Assembly (NCBI RefSeq): GCF_030272615.1
Contig: NC_081413.1
Coordinates: 337,213,302 to 337,277,301 of the forward strand
Length of the DNA stretch: 64,000 nucleotides
Source of the DNA: Cryptomeria japonica
Lineage: Eukaryota; Streptophyta; Pinopsida; Cupressales; Cupressaceae
Reading direction: 5' to 3'
Part shown: piece by piece, positions 46,901 through 59,089 of the stretch
Layout of the letters: every line of letters starts with the position of its first letter
Position numbering within the stretch: position 1 is the stretch's first letter
The notes under the pieces: model-generated
Databases searched by the model: none
Seen by the model: only the letters and a program-made list of their open reading frames with translations
Told to the model about the DNA's origin: nothing
Program-made: the position numbers and the translations under genes

Positions 46901-48162
46901 TGGTGAAATAGAAGTTTGTAGCTTTGTGCAAAGACCATTCCCATGACCTTGAAACACTGCAGATCCATCAACTCCCGCACATAACAAATTTTTGGTAATT
47001 AATAAGTCATGCATACTGCCAAACTGTTTTAAAGATTTCTTAACTAACTCAAATATATTTTGCGTTGTGGAATTCTCCTTCATTTTAACAACACAGAGTA
47101 AATGAGATTGGCGGACATGTTTCCTTATGGTATACACATGCATACCAAAAAGTATTATCTACTGCTGTAACTTCATCTAAAGATAATGCAATAAATTTTT
47201 ACTATTTAATATTTTCCTTTACATCATCTTTTTCCACATCAGTAAGACAACTTGCCCATTCCCATCCACTAGTTTTTGACCAATTCTTCTAAGAAAATAT
47301 AAGAACATTCAAAAATCTTAATAAACTAGCAAAGTTAGGGTAGTCTGACATAGGACGACCATTTTTCAAAAGATGAAAATCAATACTCAACTGAACAGTT
47401 TTCAACTTGAATGTTTTTGACATCATATGTTTGAATAGAGCCTCAATCGAACCTCGACGTTTGACATTCTTCTCCTTTCTTTGCATATGCTCTTTATACT
47501 CTTCTTCATACTTAACATGTTTACATTCTTCCTTTGTTTTCCATCTATGATTTGTTTTTCATACACTTTACCGATATGCTTCTCTATGGTGTCTAGTTTT
47601 AGTTGCAACTTCTTGTTCCTTTATAGTTTCCAACTACAAATCGTACACTTGCATTCTATTGAAGGCTCATCTTTGTTTGGATTTGACACTTCTTCAATGA
47701 AGGGTACCTTGAAACCCAATCCAACTAAAAATTCCTTGTCATTTCCCACTCACGGCTTGATTTTGATTTTGCTTTTCTTTTTCCTTTTTGTGTACTTCCA
47801 ACAACATCATTTGCACCTTTCTCAGAAACATCATCTACGCCTTTCTCAACATCATTTGGATCATTCACATCAACATTGCTTGCGACATTGACATCAACCT
47901 CAATTGACTTATTTTGACTATTCTGGGAATCCAATTCCATTGGAATATCAGATGCGACATTGGGATCTATCTCAATTATCTCATTTTGATCTTTCTTGGA
48001 GGTTTCTCCTTCAACAATATTTTTTGGTGCATCTACAAGTACAGATGTACCTCCGTTTGATGGACCGCCAATATTAACATTACTGAAGTGTGACCTTATG
48101 CTTCTATTTCTACGCTTTGCTGGCCTCCCTTCAACACTTTCAAGACTTTGGCTGCTTGACAT
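43978..48162 (-). pseudogene. hAT transposase pseudogene, interrupted by an LTR
   Basis: The ATG at 48162 (MSSSQSLESVEGRPAKRRN) opens a basic and acidic N-terminal region to about 47725. A BED-like zinc finger with CKCTIC and LDTIEKHIGKVYEK follows (about 47690-47560). The catalytic core region has LLCAGVDGSAVFQGHGNGLC and IGIHCKAHGLNLAFRIVSKF (about 47030-46830). After the inserted LTR it resumes with PVCELYLFFYQSPKRF and DGNKLLNDVDTKWISLWGP (about 45390-45260). The C-terminal part includes GSIEDEIAFNALG and an acidic tail ending DSDWHFELDGIDN at 43978. The family matches hAT transposases related to DUF4371/ZMYM-type proteins. Several frameshifts and stops are present. It is a different hAT lineage from the one at 25-28 kb. 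Confidence 0.8.
45400..46829 (-). mobile_element. Solo LTR (1,420 bp) within the hAT pseudogene
   Basis: The element occupies 45405-46824, flanked by perfect 5-bp duplicates CAATT at 45400-45404 and 46825-46829. On the minus strand it begins TGTAGTCACATAAATC and ends GAGCATCA. A minus-strand TATA box CCTATAAATAGAGCCC lies at about 45906-45891. It interrupts the hAT frame between FRIVSKFDSIV and ARVENPVCELY. No internal coding region was seen, so it is a solo LTR. It is unrelated by eye to the TGTTNG LTR family. Confidence 0.85.
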
Positions 48163-48667
48163 CCCTCAAGAAATGCAAACTGAAAGAAATAGAATTTAAG
48201 AACTAAGAAGATAGACCCATGTATCCTAATTACTCAAGCAATGAATGAAACCCTACTAAATAATTTTAAAAAATTAGCTAAAATTCACAAACTCTGTAGA
48301 TAAATAATCTTATAATACTGAAAAAGAAATTTTTACTCACACTTACAGATTGGTTTTGTCGAAGTCCATTATACAACAATGTCTGTAGTAGAAAATTGTC
48401 TATGATCTGAATCGACTATAGAGAGCTCAAAACATAACAAATTGTGACAATAAAGTACCAAATTTTGACTAAATTTATACCAATCCAGATTTGGTGAATT
48501 TTGCGGGGCATTTTAAATTTAATCTTAAATTTCGGTGAATTTAAGCGGGCTATTGGCATCCTTGAGTGAAAATGAGCGAATCTGCCTAGCTAAAGAAATG
48601 ATACATTTCAATTTCCAAGGTGATCATGACCTATAATTACCGTTTACTTACAACACGACTGGCAAAA
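48163..48667. other. Flank upstream of the hAT pseudogene, nothing recognised
   Basis: No gene. GGTGAATTT-type motifs recur near 48494-48545 but a terminal repeat could not be established. Confidence 0.4.
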
Positions 48668-49880
48668 ATGGTTCCTTTGAAATGATAACTTACAAAACGG
48701 TTGGCGAAATGGGTCCTCCTAAACGATTGTTGCATCGAATTGCTTAGCTGGTATTGGTGAATAAATGGGTGCATGCACATTGGAACTTTCTAAGCTATTG
48801 GCGAAAAAAAGCAAAAAGTATTACTGGCCCCCAAAAGACGGAGGTGAGACACCTTGCCTATGGCCAAAAACATAGAAAAATTGAGTGAATGGGAGATAGA
48901 CCCCCGATCATCATATTCATCAATTTCAAAATCCTTGATCTTGACTATTCGCCAATTGGCAAAAAATCGCCACTAAAATTTACTTTGTTGCACACACACT
49001 CTCTCATTACACACGCACTGCTCTTCTTCAATTGACACACTATGTATTATATTCCCACATCCTCACATCTTCTTATATATATCGGTAAGAACATATACCA
49101 AGATACTATGTTGGCCAAGCACAAATGATTTACCTAATAATGCACTGCTCGGATCAACATGATATCCAAAACATGCCTCGACCCAAAAATAGGATGAACA
49201 AGTTGGCCTTCACCAATCTTCTACACACTTCCTTGACATACTTCATTTATTGAAGTGTATGCCACAATTAACGAAACAAAACAAGGGTCTACCAGACTCA
49301 TAGACGGACCCATAAGCATAAACTCCAAGCACAACAACTCCCAAACTCCATGATACAGATACCAGAGATTTCAAAACATGATACAATATAATCATTCAAA
49401 TAGAAATAGATACAATAGATGTAACTGATATGACCGATATAAATCATACCAAAAATCACACAGTTAATACCAGAACTGTATACAAATCATGATAAGAAAA
49501 ACACAAGGTTCTAGAGAAGAGGATCTTTCGAAAATGACTCTAGTAGATCATGTAATACCTATCTTCCATCGTTTCTCAGCTTGCAATACAAAAACTACTT
49601 TCAATGAATTAAAAACAATATACCATATCAGGTCCTAACTGGATCACCAGGTTTGACATCAATGACAACATTCACACAAATCCAACAGTTGGAATTGAGG
49701 ATTTTGAAATTTATTATTTTGAATTAGATTTGATATACATTTTGTATTGAAAAAAATAGAAAGAATATTACTGGGGACATTATAGGTTTGAAGACTTAAG
49801 TGTGTTTTTGAGTGCCTTGATTGTAAAATCCACATGAATGAAACTATGTCAAAACCCACATGTCACATAGGGATCTTGAC

Positions 49881-50835
49881 TATATTGTTGGAATCCAAGA
49901 ACATTGAGAGGGGGGAGGGGGGGTGAATCAATGTTCTACTGGTGAGATCAATTTTAACCTTATTAACAAAGTAATTTAGTAACCTGTAACAATAAAAGAT
50001 TATAACAGTAACTAGAAATGGTGAAACCACAAGAATATACACCATAACACGAAGAATTATATGTGGAAAACCTCAAAGAGGAAAAACCACGATGGGATTG
50101 GTGACCCACAATATCTATCCACTGGCCAAATGAATAAATATTACAATAGGGGCCTGCACATGCAGGAAGACCAACAACCTAGAGCACACTGCTTAACACA
50201 AAAGGACCTCACTGACTACAAACACCAAATACTGGTTTATAGATAAAATTCTGAACTCAAAGAATGCATCTACTATGCTGGATGAGTTCTGGTTCAAGCA
50301 TTGTCTGTACCGGTTTTCACTATGTCCTCCTTTACCGGTAACTTACTTTGCATCCCAAACCTCTAAACCAATAACCAAGATCGACTACAAAATATTATAT
50401 TTACATTTAGTCAATCAACATTGCTCGCACAATATCACACCACTATATATTTGTTCTCTCTGTATGTATATCCAAAAATAACCTAACCGGATTGACTTAA
50501 ATACCCTTCCCAATCATAAATACGAATGCCTTATGTCGGCTTACACATATATTATAATTTATTTACATGTTGGCCTAGACAAAAATAAATACATTAAACT
50601 TCATGACCAATGCTGCTGATTGCTGCCGTGTAAACCTGTCGGATCAATCTCCTATGTCAGCCTCATATACCGGTTCCTATATTGCCAATTTCCCTTGTCT
50701 GCCGGATGACTTGAATGTCGGTTGCCGAATCATGAATACTGATGAGTACCGGTTAAGTGTCCAACCCAAAATGATGTGTGTTACCATTAATGACAACACA
50801 ACTAAACCAGATGAGTGTCACTTGCCAACATATAT
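49881..50835 (+). mobile_element. Solo LTR (945 bp) in copy A
   Basis: The LTR spans 49886-50830, from TGTTGGAATCC to TTGCCAACA (TGTTGG/CCAACA inverted termini), with perfect TATAT duplicates at 49881-49885 and 50831-50835. Near the start, a stem AGAACATTGA (49898-49907) and TCAATGTTCT (49928-49937) encloses a G-rich loop. A GTGGAAAACC...AAAAACCAC box follows near 50061-50090. No internal region is visible. Confidence 0.85.
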
Positions 50836-51587
50836 ATCTCTAGTATTTGGATCCATCTCCATTTTTTTTTACTATTTTCTATTCTAACAATGGTTTTGAA
50901 CATTTTTATTTAAATGTTTAGGAGTACACACCACTTTTCCATTTTGATTGTCTTTCTTTAGCTTAGCGAATTTCATATTCCAAGTTTAAAGAAAGTTCCT
51001 AGGACTATCTGAATATTTTCTCTTGAAAATAATAGAAAAATACTTTAAACTAAAACAACAAATTAATCCTAGGGAAATAATATAAGAATAATCTAATTTG
51101 GAAAGTATACAATTTTTTAAAGTTAGGTTGCATTTTTCCTACCATTAAGATTGACATTGACTTTCATTAAAGGGTTTTTCCCCTTTCCCTCTCAAGTGGA
51201 TCTACTTATCCTTTCTTATTAAGCTTTCATTTGCCCCTCAAGTCAACAATTGATGGCAAGGTAAGTTTATCAATAAGTTATGGTATAAACTCAATAATTG
51301 TATTTGGAATTCAATTGTGGTAGCTAATATTTAAACAATGGTTTAGAAGCTTCTCCACTTGAAAATCTCCATTGAGATCCATCTTAGATTTTTTCAACCA
51401 CAATCATTCCAATCTCCATAGTTAAGTCACGATCATGTTAAAAAAGTGTTTTGGGAATGTCCTTGCACATCATTAGATTTTTGTGGATTGTCACATTTCT
51501 ACTATCTTCATAATCCCTCTAAAATGGAAAAATACCTTACTTGGTATTGGTATTGTTATTTTAGATTCTATATGCAAAATGTCTAAG

Positions 51588-51835
51588 GGGTTGAGCTTAA
51601 TTGTTTAAAATGTCGGGGTTTCAATATGGCTCGACCCAAGTTCAATTCCCCATAGGGACATCTAAAGTGAAACTCTAAGTTGTGACCCTTGGTCTTCCAT
51701 AGTTGGCTTCTAATTTGGAGGTGGTTTATAAATAAAAGTGGATTTCTAAGTAGTGACTCTTGGTCTTCCATAGGTGATGTCTATGTTTTTTCTTGTAAGG
51801 AGCTTGTATTGGTCTCATGTTGATGCTCATATGAA
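51588..51835 (+). mobile_element. tRNA-derived SINE, copy A
   Basis: The head GGTTGAGCTTAATTG matches an RNA polymerase III A box. About 40 bp on, AGTTCAATTCCCC matches a B box. Downstream, a 39-bp segment AAAGTG...CTTGGTCTTCCATAG occurs twice, about 71 bp apart, giving a dimeric tail. Ends and target duplication are not certain. The same element sits at the matching place in copy B. Confidence 0.6.
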
Positions 51836-52569
51836 AAACACATTTTTAGTCAATATATAATTAAAAATAAATATATATGACAACTTGTTATTAGTCACAT
51901 CTAGAAAGCTAGATGTGAAACAATTTTCACATTTTTAAGGTTCATTTGGGAATTTTAGCTCAAGAACTTTGTTCTAACCATTTTTTATAGATTGTCTCTT
52001 TGTTTTCTTTTCTTGTATATAAAGAGTAGTCAAAGTTAAAAAGCAATCAACTAAGTAATTCAATCAACTTCAAGAGAAAATTATCTAGCTAGAAGCTTCA
52101 CAAAAAAAATTAAACACGTCAAATTCACTCTTACTTAAGATTGCTATTGTATTTTCTCCCATTTATATTTTGAGATTGTTTGTCATTTCTAATTTATCAA
52201 ATATATTCATCACTTTGTAATTGTTTCTTTTGTTGTACTTAAAATCCATTATAATGTTGTTTTGAAATATATATTTGAATATCCTTCAATTTAAAAATGA
52301 TGGTTGATCTATAGAATTTGAAGGGCAACAACATACAAAAATGATTTGACAAGATTGATTTACCATCACATTTAACCCTTATCACTATTATCACTAGGCT
52401 GCAATTTGTTTATAGTTAACTTTTAATCAAATATATAATAATACAAAAATAGACTCCAATTATAATAGGCTTAGTGCAAGTTATGATTATATACTTGTAT
52501 TAAATCGTGTACATTTTGCTTTGAATAAAATATAATAGAATATTTTTAATGTCAACGAGGCTAAAGAAA

Positions 52570-54506
52570 TGTTAAGGGACAATATGCCCTATTATTTTTG
52601 CATTTGAAGTGATGACCTTCTACGATTTAGCTTGCTAATGAGCTCTCCTATTCTCTTTAACCATTCTTTGTTAAATAAATTTTGAAAAGAAGCAATTGCC
52701 AAATTACTTATGTAGCTCTCTCGAATGCCATTGTATGTTTTGCAATCTAAAATAAAGTTCTTTTCAGTTTTCATAGTCCCGTTGTACACAAGACATAAAC
52801 CCTTTCTTCCCAAACCTCTTTTGGTCTTTTCCACCTTCCTTACATCAAAGATGATGTGAATTTGTCCTCAATTGGGCAATGAGAATATTTAACCTCCAGG
52901 GATATTGTCTTCTATAGAGGCCTTTTATTGATGGTCTATGTTAGGGTTAAATTATTCTAGGTAATACTTCTATCTCTCAATCATCTTTATCCACATAATC
53001 TTGCGAAATTTATCATCCACACGAGTCTTTATTTCTTAACTATTATTAGGACAAGCATTCAAGTGGATATTTGCTTTTTCATACACTTACAAATTTGTTT
53101 CATCCATGTCTTCTTTCTTTCACCTAAGACATATTTAAATACAACAATGGGCCAATGGTTTGTTTTCATTTGCTCAAATTTTTAAAGATATTTCAAAAGA
53201 CACACTATAGAAATAACCTCAATAAGAATCACACCTACTTTAGCAAGAATAATTTCATAGGGAACTAATGATTTTAGTTTGAATTTTTTTGTGATCAAGT
53301 GTTTATTGAATTCTATCCATTTACATTAATTTGGTATTAGAAGCACTACTAGCCTAGATTTCACACCCAATAAGCATCACCAAAATTACTAAAAGTCCAA
53401 ACATAATTTGAATAGTTTTCCAATCCTACAACTCTACCTCTATCTATTTTGAAGAAAAAAAGTGCTCTCCAACCTACCAAAGTTCTTTTCTTTGTACAAG
53501 TTTCCCAATTGAGCTTGTTGTTGAAGTCAATCTCTAGTTATTTATACTCTATTCTTTGTAGTATTAGCATGTATACCGACATATTTGTAAAAGTGTTCAA
53601 GTGCAACCAAATGTACTTGTACCCCTTGGACATATCTAGCGATTAAAATAAGATTGCTAGTATACAATAGAAGCTGGACAACATTCTCTCCCAAAGGAAC
53701 CCCTTCTCCACCCCTTAGATTCAACCACTCCTCAAGTTTGTTGATAGAAAGGCCAAAGAAAGTAGGAAATAAAGGGAAGCCTTGTTTAACCCCAATGTCA
53801 TTTCTAAAGCTTTCTAAAGTACTTGGATAAGATATGATTTTTACCCAAACCTTTTCATAAAGCCTATGGACAATCGCTTTAAATTACTTTGGAATACCAA
53901 GATATTTCATTCTACACCATTACTTGCGCCTAAAAATTGTGCCAAAAGCCTTCTTGAAATCGACTCTGCAAAAATAAGCTTCTTCTTTCTCACCCCATAC
54001 TTTTTTTCAATAATAAGCCTCGAAGTGATACCATGATCATTGTTGAGTTTCTCTCTTATGTTTTTTTTCCACCCATTTGTTGATTCTATGATCAATCATG
54101 TTTCCAAACAACTTTGCAAATAAATGATTGATCGCGATGGTCCGATAATTGGAGGGATTGTTAACATAGGGATATGGCTAAGTTGGTGATCCACTATGTT
54201 CAACCATGCTTCAAAACAACTTTACAAACAATTGATTAACCACGTTGGTCCGATAATTGAAGGGATTGTTAACATCTCACTCTTAAATAGGGGTATGGCT
54301 AAGTTGACAATCCAAACCTTTGGGAACCTATGTTGAGTGATGTTGAATTTAATCATATTAGATATTCAATCTGAAGTTCAACCACTTCCCTAGCATTTCT
54401 TGTATCCAACTTCTTGATACCTTAACCTTTTGCAAAGTGAAAAGTTTTGTTGTCATGTATACCCTTGGAAGCTCGTCAATCTTGAATCTTGCTCATACAA
54501 TTGTCT
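52570..54506 (-). pseudogene. LINE reverse transcriptase fragment, copy A
   Basis: Read on the minus strand: a pre-catalytic segment NNPSNYRTI, repeated twice within about 130 bp; NDHGITSRLIIEK; an altered motif A region; the B-motif stretch GVKQGFPLFPTLF (clearer in copy B); LLLYTSNLILIARYVQGVQ, where the catalytic YADD is replaced by YTSN; and a C-terminal zinc-knuckle-like tail (GLCLVYNGTMKTEKNFILDC) ending in LNRRRSSLQMQK at 52592. Many stops are present. Its upstream end is cut at 54506, where an LTR scrap begins. Confidence 0.8.
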
Positions 54507-55171
54507 TGCATTGTAAATAAAATCCCTAAAAAATAGGAACTTTCTAAAAATAGAAACTTGCTCCGATTTCGCTCAAATTTTATTGGGAGGTTCCTTGAAT
54601 GGTCCTGATTCCAGTTCCGTGCTAAGTTTTTCAAAACTCCTAAAATCTAGGACTAAAGACAGAAACCCTAAAATTGACAAAACGAGCCCTAGACTTCATC
54701 AAAATCACTCAAACGAAAGGGAGGCTTGATCAATTTAACCCCCAAACACTTGCAAAGCAGAGAGACTGACGACACTGCTACAACAAGACCCAATAACAAT
54801 GCCAAAAGACTTGAAAGGCCTAAAAAGTAGGGGGTCTCCATTTGCAATGGGGCGATGTGTGAAAACGTCACAATAGGTCCTCTGAAAAGATAGCTTACAA
54901 AACGGTTGGCGAAATGGGTCCTCCTAAACGATTGTTGCATCAAACTGCTTAGCTGGTATTGGTGATAAATTGGTGCATGTACATTGGAACTTTCTAAGCT
55001 ATTGGCGAAAAAAAGGCAGGCTTGATCAATTTAACCCCCAAACACTTGCAAAGCAGAGAGACTGACGACACCGTTGCAACAAAACCCAAGAACAAAGCCA
55101 AAAGACTTGAAAGGCCTAAAAAGTAGGGGGTCTCCATTTGCAATGGGGCGATGTGTGAAAACGTCACAACA
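54507..55171 (-). repeat. Junction: two LTR scraps and a 296-bp tandem repeat
   Basis: Two fragments share the long-LTR terminus seen at 20278. One runs from about 54877 (minus start TTGTGACGTTTTCACACATC) down to 54507. The other runs from 55171 (minus start TGTTGTGACG) down to about 55019. Each abuts the first 140 bp of the duplicated segment. This makes a 296-bp unit (54723-55018) repeated from 55019 to about 55305. Confidence 0.75.
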
Positions 55172-56380
55172 GGTCCTCTGAAACAATAGCTTACAAAACA
55201 GTTGGCGAAATGGGTCCTCCTAAACGATTGTTGCATCGAATTGCTTAGCTGGTATTGGTGAATAAATTGGTGCATGTACATTGGAACTTTCTAAGCTGTC
55301 AGTCAAAAAGAAAAAAGTATTACTGGCCCCCAAAAGACGAAGGTGAGACACCTTTCCCATGGCCAAAAACATAGAAAAATTGAGTGAATGGGAGATTGAC
55401 CCTCGATCATCATATTCATCATATTCAAAATCCTCGATCCTGACTATTCGCCAATTGGCAAAAAATCGCCACTAAAATTTACTCTGTTGCACACACACTC
55501 TCTCATTACACACACACTGCTCTTCTTCAATTGACACACTATGTATTATAATCCCACATCCTCACATCGTCTTATATATATCGATAAGCACATCTACCAA
55601 GATACTATGTCGGCCAAGCACAAATGATTTACCTTATAATGCACTGCTCAGATCAACATGATATCCAAAACATGCCTCGACCAAAAAATAGGATGAACAA
55701 GTTGGCCTTCACCAATCTTCTACACACTTCCTTGACATACTTCATTTACTGAAACGTATGCCACAATTACCGAAACAAAACAAGGGTCTACCAGACCCAT
55801 AGACGAACCCATAAGCATAAACTCCAAGCACAACAACTCCCAAACTACAAGATACAAATACCATAGATTTCAAAACATGATACAATATAATCATTCAAAT
55901 AGAAATAGATACTATAGATGTAACTGATATGACCGATATAACTGATACCAAAAATCACACAGTTAATACCAGAACTGTATACAAATCATGATAAGAAAAA
56001 CACAAGATTCTAGAGAAGAGGATCTTTCGAAAATGACTCTAGTAGATCATGTACATACCTATCTTCCATTGTTTCTCAACTTGCAATACAAAAACTACTT
56101 CCAATGACTTAACAATAATATACCATATCTGGTCCTAACTGGATCACCGGGTTTGACATCAATGACAACATTCACACAAATCCAACAATTGGAATTGAGG
56201 ATTTTGAAATTTATTATTTTGAATTAGATTTGATATACATTTTGTATTGAAAAAAATAGAAAGAATATTACTGGGGACATTATAGGTTTGAAGACTTAAG
56301 TGTGTTTTTGAGTGCCTTGATTGTAAAATCCACATGAATGAAACTATGTCACAACCCACATGTCACATAGGCATCTTGAC

Positions 56381-57332
56381 TATATTGTTGGAATCCAAGA
56401 ACACTGGGGGGGGGGGGGGGGAATCAATGTTCTACTGGTGAGATCAATTTTAACCTTATTAACAAAGTAATTCAGTAACCAGTAACCACAAAAGAATATA
56501 ATCGTAAGTAGAAATGATGCAACCACAAGAACATACACCATAACACATAGATTTATACGTGGAAAACTTCAAAGAGTAAAAACCACGACGAGATTGGTGA
56601 CCCACGATATCTATCCACTGGCCAAATGAATAAATATTACAATAGGGGCCTACACATGCATGAAGGCCAACAACCTAGAGTGCACTGCTTAACACAAAAG
56701 GAGCCTCACTAACTACAAACACCAAATGCTAGTTTACAAACAAAATTATGAACTCAGAGAATGCATCTACTATGCTGGATGAGTTCCGGTTCAAGCATTG
56801 TCTGTATCGGTTTTCACTGTGTCCTCCTTTACCGGTAACTTACTTTGCATCCCAAACCTCTAAACCAATAACCAAGACCGACTACAGAATATTATAATTG
56901 CATTTAGTCAATCAACATTTATCGCACAATATCACACCACTATATTTTCCTTCTCTCTGTATGTATATCCAAAAATAACCTGACTGGATTGACTTAAATA
57001 CCCTTCTCAATCATAAATATGAACGCCTTATGTCAGCTTACAAAGATATTACAATTTATTTACATGTTGGCCTAGACAAAAATAAATACATTAAACTTCA
57101 TGACCGATGATGCTGATTGCTGCCGTGTAAACCAACCGGATCAATCTCCTATGTCAGCCTCATATACCGGTTCCTAGTTTACCGGTTTCCCTTGTCTGCC
57201 GGATGACTTGAATGCCGGTTGATGAATCATGAAAACCAGTGAGTATCAGTTAAGTGTCCAACCCAAAATGATGTGTGTTACCATCAATGACAACACAACT
57301 AAACCAGATGAGTGTCAATTGCCAACATATAT
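56381..57332 (+). mobile_element. Solo LTR (942 bp) in copy B
   Basis: The LTR spans 56386-57327 with the same TGTTGG/CCAACA ends and the same TATAT target duplicates (56381-56385, 57328-57332) as copy A, so insertion came before duplication. The G-run here is an uninterrupted 16 G (56406-56421), and the left arm of the hairpin is eroded. Confidence 0.85.
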
Positions 57333-58094
57333 ATCTCTAGTATTGGGCTCCATCTCCCTTTTTGTTTACTATTTTCTATTCTAACAATGGTTTTGAACAT
57401 TTTTATTTAAATGTTTAGGAGTACACACCACTTTTCCATTTTGATTGTCTTTCTTTAGCTTAGCGAATTTCATTTTCAAAGTTTAAAGAAAGTTCCTAGG
57501 ACTATCTGAATATTTTCTCTTGAAAATAATAGAAAAACACTTTAAACTAAAACAACAAATTAATCCTAGGGAAATAATATAAGAATAATCTAATTTGGAA
57601 AGTATACAATTTTTTTTAGTTAGGTTGCATTTTTCCTACCATTAAGATTGACATTGACTTGCATTAAAGGGATTTTCTCGTTTCCCTCTCAAGTGTATCT
57701 ACATATCCTTTCTTATTCAGCTTTCATTTGCCCCTCAAGTCAACAAGTGATGGCAAGGTAAATTTATCAATAAGTTATGGTATAAACTCAATAATTGTAT
57801 TTGAAATTCAATCATGGTAGCTAATATTTAAACATTGGTTTAGAAGCTTCTCCACTTGAAAATATCCATTGAGATCCATCTTAGATTTCTTCAACCACAA
57901 TCATTCCAATATCCCTAGTTAAGTCACGAGCATGTTAAAAAAGTGTTTTGGGAATGTCCTTACACATCATTAGATTTTTGTGGATTGTCACATTTCTACT
58001 ATCTTCATCATCCCTCTAAAATGGAAAAATACCTTACTTGGTATTGATATTGATGAGGATTTTATTTTAGATTCTATATGCAAAATGTCTAAGG

Positions 58095-58340
58095 GGTTGA
58101 GCTTAATTGGTTAAAATGTTGGGGTTTCAATATGGCCCGACCCAAGTTCAATTCCCCATAGGGACATGTAAAGTGAAACTCTAAGTTGTGACCCTTGGTC
58201 TTCCATAGTTGGCTTCTAATTTGGAGGTGGTTTATAAATAAAAGTGGATTTCTAAGTAGTGACTCTTTGTCTTCCACAGGTGATCTCTTGTGTTTTTTCT
58301 TGTAAGGAGTTTGTATTGGTCTCATGTTGATGCTCATATG
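58095..58340 (+). mobile_element. tRNA-derived SINE, copy B
   Basis: Same element as at 51588, here with a better A box (GAGCTTAATTGGTTAAAATG). The B box AGTTCAATTCCCC and the duplicated CTTGGTCTTCCATAG-type tail are retained. Confidence 0.6.
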
Positions 58341-59089
58341 AAAAACACATTTTTAGTCAATATATAATTAAAAATAAATGTATATGACAAATTGTTATTA
58401 GTCACAGCTAGAAAGCTAGATGTGAAACAATTTTCACATTTTTAAGGATCATTTGGGAATGTTTGTTCAAGAACTTTGTTGTAACCATTTTTTATAGATT
58501 GCCTCTTTGTTTTCTTTTCGTGTATATAAAGAGTAGTCAAAGTTAAAAATAAATCAACTAAGTAATTCAATCAACTTAAAGAGAAAATTATCTAGCTAGA
58601 AGCTTCACAAAAAAATTTAAACACTCAAATTTACTCTTACTTAAGATTGCTATTGTATTTTCTCCTATTTATATTTCGAGATTGTTTGTCATTTCTAATT
58701 TATCAAATATATTCGTCACTTTGTAATTGTTTCTTATCTTGTACTTAGAATCCATTATAATGTTGTTTTGAAATATATATTTGAATATCCTTCAATTTTT
58801 AAAAATGATGGTTGATCTATAGAATTTGAAGGGCAACAACATACAAAAATGATTTGACAAGATTGATTTACCATCACATTTAACCCTTATCACTATTATC
58901 ACTAGGCTGCAATTTGTTTATAGTTAGCTTTTAATCAAATACATAATAATACAAAAAAGTAGACTCCAATTATAATAGGCTTAGTGCAAGTTATGATTAT
59001 ATACTTGTATTAAATCGTGTACATTTTGCTTTGAATAAAATCTAATAGAATATTTTTAATGTCCACGGGGCTAAAGAAATGTTATGGGA

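Larger units (their letters stand above)
48668..54506. repeat. Segmental duplication, copy A
   Basis: The sequence from about 48668 aligns with that from about 55172, offset 6.50 kb early and 6.59 kb late. It contains the same elements in the same order: unknown AT-rich DNA, solo LTR, SINE, LINE fragment. In the 200 bp at 49681-49880 I counted three mismatches against copy B. Copy A lacks about 85 bp present in copy B near 60060-60145. Confidence 0.9.

Noticed and set aside
51588-51665. tRNA gene
   Set aside because: A and B boxes are present but the sequence cannot fold into a full cloverleaf and continues as a SINE body.
52592-52834. Independent small gene on the minus strand
   Set aside because: It is the C-terminal piece of the LINE fragment, matched in copy B.
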